Below, piece after piece: positions 44,990-56,400 of a stretch of DNA of 64,000 nt. Source of the stretch: Paramarasmius palmivorus (taxonomy: Eukaryota; Basidiomycota; Agaricomycetes; Agaricales; Marasmiaceae); contig JAYKXP010000013.1 in assembly GCA_037176845.1 (NCBI GenBank), positions 310,001-374,000 of the forward strand, given 5' to 3'. Below the pieces are notes generated by a model. The model saw only the letters and a program-made list of their open reading frames with translations. It was not told the origin of the DNA and made no database searches. Numbering within the stretch: the first letter of the stretch is position 1; every line of letters starts with the position of its first letter. A program made the position numbers and the translations under genes.

Positions 44990-47208
44990 CTAACGCTCAA
45001 CTAGTGCCTCCGCAATCTCCCTTCTCCAACGCTGCTGAACCACAATCTGCTCTCTGAATATGAGATATTTAGCCTCAAGTAGCCTCTTCTGCTTATCTGA
45101 CGCCGATGGTGACAAAACTCTACCAGGAGGTGTCATTTCCACCTGCGCCGGCACATCGTTTAGAGGCCTCCAAACTTCGAAGGAAAGCCAAAATCACCCA
45201 CCATGATATTCCACAGTAAGTTGTTCTGTTCTTTTTCCGACAACTTCTGCGCGACGCTCTCTGTGGCGAACCTTCCGAGAATTGCAGCTCCGAGAACCAC
45301 CGTTTTCGAATGGTCGAACGGTAAGATTACAGGCATATCACAAGTATCGGCGAGGAGTTGCATCATCAGAAGGTTCTTGGCCTGTCCTCCGCTCACATAG
45401 ATCGAGTCAATGGTGTGACCTTTGGCGTTCAGCTCGTCGATAACATGCCGAGTCTGAAGGGCGATAGATTCCATCATCAGGTAGTACTTGCATGCCAAGT
45501 CATGAAGACTGTCATCCTACAGCAAAAGGTTGGGTCGAGGACCAAAGTTAGAAAGAGTATGGAGGCGTACCAATGTAAGCCCGAATATAGCGCCTCTCAT
45601 TCTTGAATCAGCGATGGGCGACCGGTTACCTGCCCTGAGTGAGAATGAAGATGAGGAATAAGTCGAAACTTCGTACCATGCACATCTGGATAGAAATGCA
45701 TGTCCTTGGTGAGTTCAGTCAAGCTGTTGACGCCCTGTTCGGTCTGTAACTTGCGTAGTACATTCCATAAAACTAGGGCATTGGTTCCATCAATGAGAAA
45801 ACCTTCAGGGTTGTCGAAAACGGCTCACCTTCGTAGATAGTTATCTGCTGAGTACGAGCTACTTCAACCAGACGCGAATGACCAAGATGTGTTCTGATCA
45901 TGAAGTCAATGAGCTAGGGTGTCGTATGAATGTGATGCAAACATGGGCTACAGTTACTACGCACCTGACCCGTCGCAGGTTGACCTCCTTCATTCATTGT
46001 CCAACCAGGAAAGACGATATTCTGTCAAATATCGGTTAGCGGAACGAATCACCAAACGAAAACAAGTAAAGGTACCTTCCATGGTCCCCATAATCCTTTG
46101 ATGAAGGCGCCTTCCCGACTCTGAATCGGTTCAGATAAGTATATCTCCCACTCGAAGACTACGACTTACTTGAACGATTAGACATGTGCTCGTTCCAGCA
46201 ACAGCCGCGAGTCGATGCTGAGATTGCTCGACATCTTTGATTGTTTTGGGAAGGTTGCCTTTGTCATTGTAGCTGGCGGCTACAGTACCCAACCAACCTC
46301 CATACCTTGTAAGAATCAAAGTCAGGTACTGGAAGAGAGGAGCAGCGACATACCCATCAATAACACCGCTTCCTACCGGCGTTCCTTCCAATAACCCAAG
46401 CTCGTTTGCGGCCTTCTTCGACAATCCCTTTCCGACTGGCATACCAGCTGTCAATACATTATCGTTCGCTGCTCCCATCTGTCTGTACACGTTACGAGGA
46501 AGATCCTCAAGACCGATTTTTTCGAAGAACTCGTCTGACCATCCTCGCTCAGGAATGAACGAACATGCACATGTGACGGAGCAGCATGATCGCGTGTCAT
46601 TTTGCGTAGCGCGGTAGGTCAGAAAATCAGGGAGATTAAAGAATTGACAGCGCTCGAAGAGTTGCGGTTCCATGTGTTTCTTCAGCCATAGGATTCGTGG
46701 GATCTCCATCTCAACCTGCGAGAAATGGACTTGATGTTAGCGAAGCCTCGTGAGTTTGTGATCAACGCACCGTCATTCTTCCTCCGATATATTCCAACAC
46801 CGTAGACCCGCGGGCGATAGCATCGATATCATCCGCCTCTTGCTCTGCTCTATGATCGGCCCATAGGATAATATTCCGAGTTCCTACATGTCCCAGCTCT
46901 TTCCCTTCTGTGACCGTCACTGGGTTTCCATCGAAGTCGCACACGGCGAGAGAACAAGTCGCGTCAAAACCGATGCCTTTGACGGCTTCTGGCGGGGTGT
47001 TTGAGCTTGAAAGGCAGTCTTTGACGCAGGTCAAGATGGCATCCCAGATATTGTCTGTCGATTGCTCGTACACAGTATGGTTGTGGGAATCACGAAAAGT
47101 GATGGTATCTTTCGAAGCTGAGGCTATTGTGGTACCGTTTTTATTAACCAACAACGCCCTGGCTGAACTTGTTCCGACGTCTATACCGATGTACGCGCTG
47201 TTGTCCAT
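44990..47208 (-). CDS. FGGY-family carbohydrate kinase (D-ribulokinase type)
   Basis: The start is the ATG at 47208: MDNSAYIGIDVGTSSARALL holds the phosphate-1 motif of the ASKHA fold, followed by KGIGFDATCSLAVCDFDGNP and NIILWADHRAEQEADDI. Later exons give PRILWLKKHMEPQLFERCQF, TCACSFIPERGWSDEFFEKI, RLAAVAGTSTCLIVQ, IVFPGWTMNEGGQPATGQ and the adenosine motif YVSGGQAKNLLMMQLLADTC. An apparent stop at 45160 lies in an intron: splicing joins LLWNIM to VEMTPPGRVLSPSASDKQKR and the conserved end EAKYLIFREQIVVQQRWRRE, with stop TAG at 44990. The layout matches the YDR109c/FGGY ribulokinase group, thought to phosphorylate ribulose or related pentuloses in the cytosol. Confidence 0.88.
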
Positions 47209-48159
47209 GGAAGTGGATGACAGAGAAGATGGTGAGGACGCCGGACGTTTTCTTCCATGGTTCCAACCTCTTTTTCACTGTTTCCACTTCACATTTCACA
47301 AGACGAGGGCAGAATTAACAACAAATGTGGTTATATTGCTGAATATCCATCGACAAATGAATATCTGTATGTCCCAAAACTACGAGTATGAAGGCATAAT
47401 ATAAAAAGTCCATACTCAACTCTTACGAGACAGAACCAATCCAACCCTCCGTGAGTCCACCAAAACTTCAAAACGAAATCCAGCGGCGAAGAACTGAACT
47501 GAATCAATCTTCCACGAACGTAACAGGCCTCTGGTGTTTCTGAAATTCCGAGAAAGGAGAACCGAGAGGCCTTGACATGTTTGTGGGGTGCTTGATGCGA
47601 GTCTTCACGCGGAAGAAAAGTTGAGAAAATAGCTGCATTCGAAGGTATTCATTTGCTGAGATGGTTGAGGACAAGCTGCGAAACGAAGAAAATTTTATTG
47701 AGTGTTATCAAAACAGGAACGATTAGGGTTAGGGTTAGGACGGGAAACCGGCGAAAAAAAGGAGCCCACCCAGCCAGAGTGGCCGATGTGGGACAGGAAA
47801 ATATTGGGACGGTGCATGAGCCGAAGCCCATACAAACCGCAGACACCCTCTGTATGGACAGGGTCGCCGTGCTATGAAGGGTTTCTACGGCCCATAGACC
47901 ACAGTACGGGAAGGAGCCTATGCCATCAAGGTAAGTATGAGTTGCTCAGATCTCGGGCGATCCTTTTTATACGGCAGAAATTGCGCACGGACCATGAAGG
48001 TCACGTGTTGAAGGGTGTTCTGGTCGGACCAGTACTTCTGCAATCTGATCCAACTCTACCAGACACGAGCAAGACGCGCAACGTACTAAACGGTGAATAT
48101 CCCTATTTTTACAATGAATCTTTTGTTGAAAACCTCCGAGGTTCTGATTCTCTTCTAGA
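47209..48159. other. divergent intergenic region with telomere-like tract
   Basis: Between the sugar kinase (minus) and the F-box gene (plus). The overlapping frame of 207 codons from 47702 is a shadow and lacks a usable ATG. A telomere-like tract is at 47723-47739. Confidence 0.6.
47723..47739 (+). repeat. interstitial telomere-like TTAGGG tract
   Basis: TTAGGGTTAGGGTTAGG, nearly three units of the usual fungal telomere repeat, 421 bp upstream of the F-box start codon. Confidence 0.85.
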
Positions 48160-49827
48160 ATGGCAACCATATCACATCTTGATCCAAGTGGCACCTGTTT
48201 CAACTGTGGTTGCTCGATTCCAAAAGAAACCCAACCACCTTATCCCTCAGACTCAGCAAAGGGGTTTCTTAGGAACAACAATGTTCTATCCGACTCCGAT
48301 CATCAACTTTTTCGTCCCAACCTAGTCGAAATCAAAGCTAGGCTCTCTGGCGTAACCGATAGAATCCGCCTGCTCGAAGAGAACCTATCGTTACTTCACA
48401 ACGAGCAACGACTCCTTAGAGATGCATCGGACGCGTACTCGACGATTCTAGGGCCTGTTCGTTCATTACCAGACGAGGTGTTGCGAGAAATATTCCTTCA
48501 AGCTTGTGTAACCAGTGTCGACATGATGGACAACAGAACTCCGTGCCAGGACACTTTGGACCCCAAGGGATGTCATTGGACCTTGGGGCAAGTATGCAGA
48601 CGTTGGCGTGCGGTGATATTATGCCCCACGTTTTGGACATGCATCGGCATCATTTTGCCTATAACACCGCAGTCCCAAGCGTGTCTGGATGTGTACTCCC
48701 GTCGTTTGGTGCTTCAAATGCAACGTGCAGGGAACCGGCCGATCACGATCAGCATCAAGGCTGACAACACCGTCTCTGAACACCATCCTCTTCTCCTACT
48801 TGCCTTTTCACGTTCTACCCGATGGCATGCCCTCCGCTTTTCTATGGAGTATCACACTCTGACACGCATTAGCCCGATGCTGAAGGGAAATATGACTTTT
48901 CTTAGGCGGCTCCTCCTTGAGGTAAACAACAAAACCCGCCCGCTGCACGACGACGTCATAGTCAATGCCTTCCTGGATGCTCCAGAGCTGCAGGACGTCA
49001 GCCTGGACGGCAACATCGAATTCCTCGTTCCCCTTATTCCGATACCGTGGTCACAAATTACTCACTATCGTGACCTATGGGACATAACGTGGCGAAGTTG
49101 GCCGGACAACGCCGAGATCCTTCGTGAAACCCCAAACCTAACGCATCTATTCGGTTCTTATTGGTGGCTCGACAGACACCCTCCGATTACCATGCCTCAC
49201 TTGCACACACTCTCGCTCTACGGTGCCAGGATCGATCCCGAGAACGAGAGCTCAGACACATTCCTCGACCAACTTCATGCCCCACGCGTACGCAATCTAT
49301 GCGTTGGTGGTGGGCTAACAACTCTCACCATTGAAGCCTATAGGCGCTTCATGGATCGCTCGGCGTCTACTCTTCGAGCTGTCTCCGTAGACACCCAAGC
49401 CTGGCCGAAAGCTTCCAGAGAGTCGCTGGTCCTCGATCTGCTGAAAAGTATTCCAGACCGCGTAGAGTCTTTGACCTTGCGGGACAGGATGACCGAACAC
49501 TGGATCATTGAAGCGCTTACTCTCAAGCTTGACGGCTGCAACGAAGATGGACGGCCACGCATACTCCCTCGTTTACAGGACCTTCGGCTTTATGTTTTTC
49601 CCGATCCTCACTGTGACGTTCTGGTAAACCAATTGATATCGATGGTTGAAAGTCGAATACCTTCAGAGAGTGGGCCTGGACTTCTGAAGAAGCTTCGTCT
49701 CGATCTTCGTGGACGGACCAGGCGCATCTTAGGAGCTCCTTACTTCAAGGAGAAGGTCCTTCAGTCCAACGGTTTGGAGGTTGACCTTTCACCTCCTGCA
49801 TGGGATCGTTATTTTCCAATTTTTTGA
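48160..49827 (+). CDS. F-box protein with LRR-like C-terminus
   Basis: A single exon of 555 codons from the ATG at 48160. It starts with a Cys motif (GTCFNCGCSIP), then a coiled coil (RIRLLEENLSLLHNEQRLLR), the F-box region with GPVRSLPDEVLREIFLQACV and WTLGQVCRRWRAVILCPTFW, and about 350 residues of degenerate leucine-rich blocks such as PNLTHLFGSYWWLDRH and PHLHTLSLYGARID. This is the common agaricomycete form of F-box protein, expected to act as a substrate adaptor of SCF ubiquitin ligases. The LRR part would set the target, which cannot be guessed. It has a related gene, in the opposite orientation, at 59.9-61.6 kb. Confidence 0.85.
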   Translation: MATISHLDPSGTCFNCGCSIPKETQPPYPSDSAKGFLRNNNVLSDSDHQLFRPNLVEIKARLSGVTDRIRLLEENLSLLHNEQRLLRDASDAYSTILGPVRSLPDEVLREIFLQACVTSVDMMDNRTPCQDTLDPKGCHWTLGQVCRRWRAVILCPTFWTCIGIILPITPQSQACLDVYSRRLVLQMQRAGNRPITISIKADNTVSEHHPLLLLAFSRSTRWHALRFSMEYHTLTRISPMLKGNMTFLRRLLLEVNNKTRPLHDDVIVNAFLDAPELQDVSLDGNIEFLVPLIPIPWSQITHYRDLWDITWRSWPDNAEILRETPNLTHLFGSYWWLDRHPPITMPHLHTLSLYGARIDPENESSDTFLDQLHAPRVRNLCVGGGLTTLTIEAYRRFMDRSASTLRAVSVDTQAWPKASRESLVLDLLKSIPDRVESLTLRDRMTEHWIIEALTLKLDGCNEDGRPRILPRLQDLRLYVFPDPHCDVLVNQLISMVESRIPSESGPGLLKKLRLDLRGRTRRILGAPYFKEKVLQSNGLEVDLSPPAWDRYFPIF

Positions 49828-50693
49828 AGTTTCTGGGTTAGGCTAAGGATTGGGCCGGCCTTGATTGTAAACCATACCACGGACTCTCAACTATACCATG
49901 CACTGCTCTCACCACTGTATTATTATAGCAACGTTTTGACCAAAGTCTATATTGGATAACCTAAGATATCTTTATTCTTTGACACATTCATGTGATGCTA
50001 ATAAGTATGTTGTATGTACAATAATTTGACTTGCATGCAAAGGGAAAGAGAAAAAAGAAAAACATGAGTTCGTGATAAGAGAAACATGCGTGGTTTGTGT
50101 CAAAGAGAAACTGCGTGTACCCAATCCCAATGTGGTTACTAGAACCACGTAGCATCGAAAGAAGAAATATCCAAATCCGAATCCGTCACCTGAATTACAA
50201 GTTTGGACAGAAGCCGGAACTGTAGAGTATTGGTATTAATAAAGAGTATGACTGAGGCCACCTCTAAATCGCCCACAAGGGTGAGCGACAGAATATAGGG
50301 AATGCCGTGCTCACCCCTGGGAAGCGATCCCATTGTCTGACTCAAATGTTTGGCGAATCCCAAAAGGACCCAAAAGAATGACTGATTTTGTTTGAGCCAT
50401 GTGAGCTGAAGTGATGCAAGACGATTGCCATCGTCCACGCAACTAATGTCGGGACCGAAAAGCGCGTCGTCTCAGGCGACGGGCCCACACCTCTTGATAT
50501 GGCAAGCACCCGCCCTTCCCACCTTGGCGGGACATCCATCCCAATTTCGACCTCCCACGGCGTGTCCTCCTATACCGTAACGTATTCCATGATCTTCCTT
50601 AACCTTCTCTCTCCTTCTCTCCGGTCGTGGCGTCATGTCATCGTTTCCATCATTTACCGCCCTTGCCGCTCGCGGCTCCGAACTTCCCATCTT
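49828..50693. other. convergent intergenic region
   Basis: It contains 3' UTRs of the F-box gene and the cyclin gene. A minus-strand frame at 50139-50438 opens at GTG and has no recognisable motif; I do not call it. Confidence 0.5.
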
Positions 50694-52667
50694 TTAACCA
50701 CTGTGCCAGACTTTGCTCTGACCAATGTTGCCTCTCCTCCAAACCCGCTCGCTGTCTGGCGTCCTCTCGACGTCCATTTCCACGTCGACCTTGGCACCAC
50801 CTCTATCGTCGTCATATTCCATTGAAGCATCACCATCCTCGCGTTCATCGTCGCTCTCGTCACCCGTGACTGATCCACTATTCTGCCTGCGACTGCTAGA
50901 GTTCGCTATTCCAGCGCCCTCGTCTTGGTCATCAAAGCTGCTAACACTGCCTCTCTTGCCATCGGAGCCCCCGTAGACGCTATCTCCACAAGCACTATCG
51001 CCGCTAGCAACGCTTCCGCCATGCGGTCTAATGGTTGGCTCGTCGTCCGTAGTCCACCCACCATCCGTCTCTGTTTCAGTCTCCGTCTCCGTATCAGCTT
51101 CGGATGAAGCTTCGGAATATGCAGAGAATACAGACGAAGCATCTGATGCTCGTCGAGGCGTTTTCATCGTCCCGTTCACTGCTCCATTAACACCATGCGA
51201 ATAAGACGAGTATCCTCGTTCATCAGAGGACTGGGTACTGCTCGGGAAACTGGAGTATGGACCTGGTGGCTTATTCATGGTACCTGAGGATGCTCCTGGT
51301 ATCCGACCGCCATAAGCATCGATTGCACCCATGGCATGCATCCGCGAACTTTGTGATTCACTGCTCTCCTGAGCTGATGACGAAAATGCTGTATTATAGG
51401 AGGTTTGGAGCGATGTTGTGCTGTTTGTGGGTGTACCACCATTAGGGACTACGGTAGATGATCCAGATGAAGCGAAGGAAGAAGCAGAGGTAAGTGAGGA
51501 TGTTGAAGCGGCTGGTGTGGAATGAGTCTGAGTTTGCACTGCAAGTGGAGGTCGAACTAGCGATGCAGCCGACGGAGGAGCTACGCTAGAAGGCGTGACA
51601 GCTCCGGCCGATATTGAAGGTGCAGAGGAAGAAGTCGAAAATAAAATCAGCTGCTCAGCATATCGCTGCATCTCGTCCTTTGGAATGACCAATCGGAAGT
51701 CGTTCAGAAGCAGGAATTGAAGCTCAAGCTGATTGAGTTCGGCTAGGGGTAAACCTCCGACCTGTAGATCACGAGGAAATGAATTTGTTCGTTAAACGTC
51801 AGCTTATGTTGAATAAGAATAACGGAATTTACATACCTTTGCGTACCGCGAGTTAGTGTAAAACACATCGCTAAAGAATTTGCTGGCTACCGTTACGCCA
51901 GCAATAACTAGACGGTGTATGTTGTAGGAATCGATGACAAACGTCCTCCCAGTAGCATCCGCACACAGTTTGGACATTCGGTCAAAATAGACCAAAAGTG
52001 ACAGAAACACCTCGTTTGTCGTCGGACAATATTTAAGAATGCGTAGAAGATATTGCTCAAGGGTAATGGTGGGTATATTCCGGGCATGAAATGTTAAAGT
52101 TGATGAGGGGGTGGAAAGGGCGGTCCGAGATGCGGCGAACAGGGTACGCCAGAAGGGCCCATGCTCTATCGAAGGTGAAGGAGGTGTAAATGATGAGTGA
52201 GATTCCGCAAGAGCAGCAGAAGCGGCCGAAGAATCGAGCTTGTCATTGGCTGCTGCTATTTGGGTGAGAAGAGAGGCGAGGAGTCGTAGGAGGTCGGCTG
52301 AAGGGTACGAATGGATATCAAATACTCCACCATTCACTATTGGTGGTGGTGGTGGTGACGGCTCAACGGCTGTATCTGATGAAGCTGAAGATGTCGAAGG
52401 GTCAGATACGGGTTGCTGTTGACGCCGAGGCGGCTCTGGTGGCGGTTGGCTCTGGTGCTGGTGGGAAGCGGTATGTGATCGAGACGACGAGGATGACGAT
52501 GACGACGCTACCATCGATGGTGCAGACGACGAAGAAGGCTGTCTTGATGTCGACGTCGACGAAGATGAAGACTTTCGTGAATGCCGTTGGCGAGAGACGG
52601 AAGAGGAGGAAGGGGTTCTATGGGACACCTCCGGAGATGGGTCGTAAGGATGCGCCAGCGCGAGCAT
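50694..52667 (-). CDS. PHO80-like (Pcl-type) cyclin
   Basis: The start is the ATG at 52667 (MLALAHPYDPSPEVSHRTPS). After a Ser-rich N-terminus the cyclin box reads IPTITLEQYLLRILKYCPTT, NEVFLSLLVYFDRMSKL, FVIDSYNIHRLVIAGVTVAS, KFFSDVFYTNSRYAKV and, across one intron (51762-51836), GGLPLAELNQLELQFLLLND with FRLVIPKDEMQRYAEQL. This order is diagnostic of the Pho80/Pcl family, partners of the Pho85 kinase in phosphate and nutrient signalling. The long C-terminus is Ser/Thr-rich with an ETETETETD run and acidic patches, and ends at TAA 50694. At over 600 residues it is much longer than yeast Pho80, as is usual in filamentous fungi. Confidence 0.87.
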
Positions 52668-53417
52668 GTTGAGTAGAGCGTATGCGGCGATGAAGAAAGA
52701 GTCCCGACAACGTCGACGACAGCGAGCTCGAGTCGATGTAAAGGCAAAAACGCAAAATGCCTTTGGCTCTGGAAAAGAGTAAACAAAAAGATGTAATCAC
52801 GCCGCTCCAAGCGCCATGTGACATTTGACCAATCCCCGCTTCCGGAATCTCAGTCTGCGCGTCTGAGTTCTTCCTGGCTTCTTCAGCTTCTATCAAAACA
52901 TTCGTTCTGTCATTCGTTCTGTCATTATGCATTATCTATAGAGCTTCGTTCATTCAGTGTTGGCCGTGCATCGTGCTCTAGTCTTGTTCTGGCCTGTTCG
53001 CCGCCTGTGCAAGCAAAGTCCATCACCATCGGCAACGGCCGCAACCCACCATTCAGAGATATCAAGGCAAACACGTTCGTACCAGGGCATCTAGCATGAT
53101 TCAAATGACGTACCGCTTTCAGTATCATGAATTCAAAACCTACTGTATGTATCGGAAAACCTTGCCAAGTCGGCAGCAGTGCAGCTACATATAGATTTGA
53201 CCCTCTTCAAGTCCGCAGGGCTAGGAACACAGAAATACGTATGACGACCGTGGGTCGCCGATATCGAGGGAATCTATAGCAGCGTGTATGTATAAAGGTA
53301 TCATTACAACAATCTCGAAAGCAATCTATTCAATATATGGTAAACATCCCGCCTTTCCAAATATACCCATCCACCCAACAAAACTCATCTCAATGTCCCA
53401 AAAGAGCAATCAGCCAA
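52668..53417. other. intergenic between cyclin and ABC transporter
   Basis: Promoter of the cyclin gene and 3' side of the transporter, both on the minus strand. A directly repeated ATTCGTTCTGTC occurs at about 52902-52924. No gene seen. Confidence 0.5.
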
Positions 53418-56400
53418 TCATAGGTCCTGCTTCCTAGCCTTGGCCGCTAATTTTATATCGTCCAAGCTGATAGAAGAACGGTCGCACATCCCTTTGAATA
53501 TTCCGTTAGTCTTTTCATACAATCGTGCGGGGGTGTCGAATTCAGCAATCTGTCCGGCATCCAAAACACATATCCGGTCGTAAGATATAATCGTGCGTAG
53601 TCGGTCTGTAAACGTTTGATTATGCCGTCAGTCCATGCACATTCGCAAGTTCAATAGAAATGATGAATGAATACACTCACGGGCGATGCATAATATGGTC
53701 CTGTCCTCGAATTCATGAGCAATCGTGTCTTGTATCTTCCTATCAGTCTCGTAGTCCACCGAAGCTAATTAATTAAAAAGTCAATCAAAACCTTTGACAT
53801 GGTGAATAAAGACAAAACTCCGTACCCGTCGCTTCATCAAGAATCAGGACCTTGGTATCCTTTACTAGGGCCCTAGCCAATGACACTAATGACCGCTGGC
53901 CGATCGAGAGATTGTTTCCTTCGTCCTCCACCACGGAATCCAAGGTAAACCGATTAGCATTGCCGCTCGTATTCGGTGTATGGGCTCCGCTGGGTATCTC
54001 TTCACCAACACTTGGCTGACTCAAGAGAGACTCCCGTTTCGCCGACGATTCCACCAGGTACGAACGTTTCAAGGCATCCCACAGCGTAGCATCGTCATGG
54101 AGGCTGAAGGGGTCCAAGTTTGACCGAAGGGTTCCTGAGACTATAATTCTGCGTTAATCACCGTTCGGTAACAAAGAAGAGAAGTCAATGAAAGTAAACC
54201 CACATAGTAAAGGATCTTGCGGTATGATAGACAGTCCTTTTCGAAGATCCGTCAGGCCCACTTTTGATATATCAACCCCGTCGATACTTATCGATCCTTC
54301 ACTCAACTCCACAAGGCGATAGATGGCGGTCATCAGACTACTCTTTCCTGCGCCTGTTCTGCCGACAATGCCAATCTTTTCTCCAGCTTTGACGTCCATA
54401 GAGATACCCCTGAGAACCGGTGGCAGTTCTGGTCTATACTTGAGTACAACATTATTGAAGACCACTCTTCCTTCGCCCGGCCACGTTCCCGGTGGTCTTG
54501 CGTCAGGGAGGTGATGTGGAGCTTCTTGTTCGATCTCGGTTGCGTAGTGCACGATACGCTCGACTGAGTTCATATCATTCTCAACCTCGGCGGACTGTCG
54601 AACGAGCCAACCGAATCTATATGGTGGTGTAGTTAGTGTCCGGGATCACCGAAATGAGTGAACGGAGAAACTTACGCCTGTTGGATACTCAGAATGTACG
54701 ACAGCACCAGGCCAGTCTGAGCTGGAGAAATGGAGAACCTCGTAGCAACCGTAAGGATAGCAACCACGAAGGTGAGGAGAGTACCCAGAAAGTCGAGTCG
54801 GATACCTAGCCATCTCTGAATAAATCGTCAGAATAATGCACATCTAAAAAAAAAACGTGACAAACTTGATTAGTAACAGTCAGCTGTAAGAGTAAGAGTC
54901 ACTGTCAGTCAGGTCCAATAAGCGTGTGCGAATTGTAGAGCGTACCCAGTATGCCCGGTTCTCGATGTCCACGCGGTGTTCATTCTCCCTCAAGAACCGG
55001 TCGGTCTCTCCATAAGCCCGGATCGTGGCTAGTCCTGACAATGACTCCGAGAAGTGAGAATATAGCGAAGATCGGAGGACGGCGTCTGTTGAAGTCATAA
55101 GCCAATGCTGTCAAAGCTCACCAGATCGAGACTTACCAAGGCGCTTCAGCTCCCGAGCACTGGCGCGATAGAAGTGAGCGGCGTACAAGTATACCGACAT
55201 GATCACGACGACGGCAATAAGGAACCAAGGGAGAACAATCGAGATTAAAATAATTGCACCGAGGACACTCGAGGTTGTGCCAGCAAGCATACGAAGCGCA
55301 TCTAAAATAGCTTGTTACACAAAGACCTGCAAAGGATAATAAAAGACACGTACCTCCCAAAAGGTTGTCAATCGTGTCAATATCCTTCGAGAAACGATTC
55401 ATGATTCTCCCAAGGGGCTGTGATACAGATACAGTCAGCTTGGGCAAAGGTCGAATAACGAACGTGGTCGATCACTTACAGTAGTCTCAAAGAACGACAT
55501 TGGCGCAGCCATAACTCGTTTGATTGCTTCCTAAATGAGCAGAATTAATCATGGATTGAGCGAAAGATGGAAACAAACCGCACCTTGTGCAACCTCTGCG
55601 AGGCGAAGTAAGTCAAGAGAGCAAACGTGCTTCCCATCATGAACATTGCAACTGCCTGTGCCCCACCCAACATTGCATAAATCCCGATGTAGAACCCTTG
55701 TGGCCGATCCCATTTCAGTTCCTGCCAGTATACGAGCCAATAGGAGGCCATGACAGTTGAACCTTGAACGAATACCAGAGATAGTAGCAGGAACGGTATG
55801 ATCCATTCTCCTCTTCCTGATTTGAGATATGACTTGTACACCTGCCAGGTAACAGCACCAGTGTTGCGTTCTTCGGCTTGCATCATGCCGCCGCCACCTG
55901 TGGTTTTCTTGACTTCCTTTTCAATCTCTTTCTCTGCGATGTCCTTTTCATCCTTGGCGCCTGTGGCCTCCACGGCAGTCTCCTCTTTCTCCTGCTCGGA
56001 CTCGTTGGAGCCGAACTCCCTGACGAACGCACCGAACTCTCCACCGCTTTCCATGAGCTCAGTATATGTCCCACGTTCGACGATTCTGCCATCGGCAACC
56101 ACGTAGATGTAATCGACCTGAGGGAGGAAGTGAAGTGCGTGTGTAACAAGAATCCGAGTCTTTCCAACAGGTGCATTGAGTAGAACGTTTTGGAAGACGG
56201 CTTTTCCGACATGCGCATCAAGAGCAGAGAGGGGATCCTAGGTAGTGTGTCGTTAGCATTTTTTTTTTAAAAAAAAAAACAGGTAAACAGAACGTACATC
56301 GAAAATTTGAATGTCCGTATCGCAGTAGATTGCACGACAAATGTTCAGACGCTGCTTTTGTCCGCCAGACAGGGAGATACCCTTAAGTAGTCGTTAGTAT

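Noticed and set aside
47702..48325. 207-codon plus-strand frame upstream of the F-box gene
   Set aside because: No ATG at its start, overlaps the F-box start in another frame, and has no recognisable motif.
50139..50690. Minus-strand frames between the F-box and cyclin genes
   Set aside because: They open at GTG or lack motifs, and no splice sites link them to the cyclin gene, whose stop at 50694 is clear.
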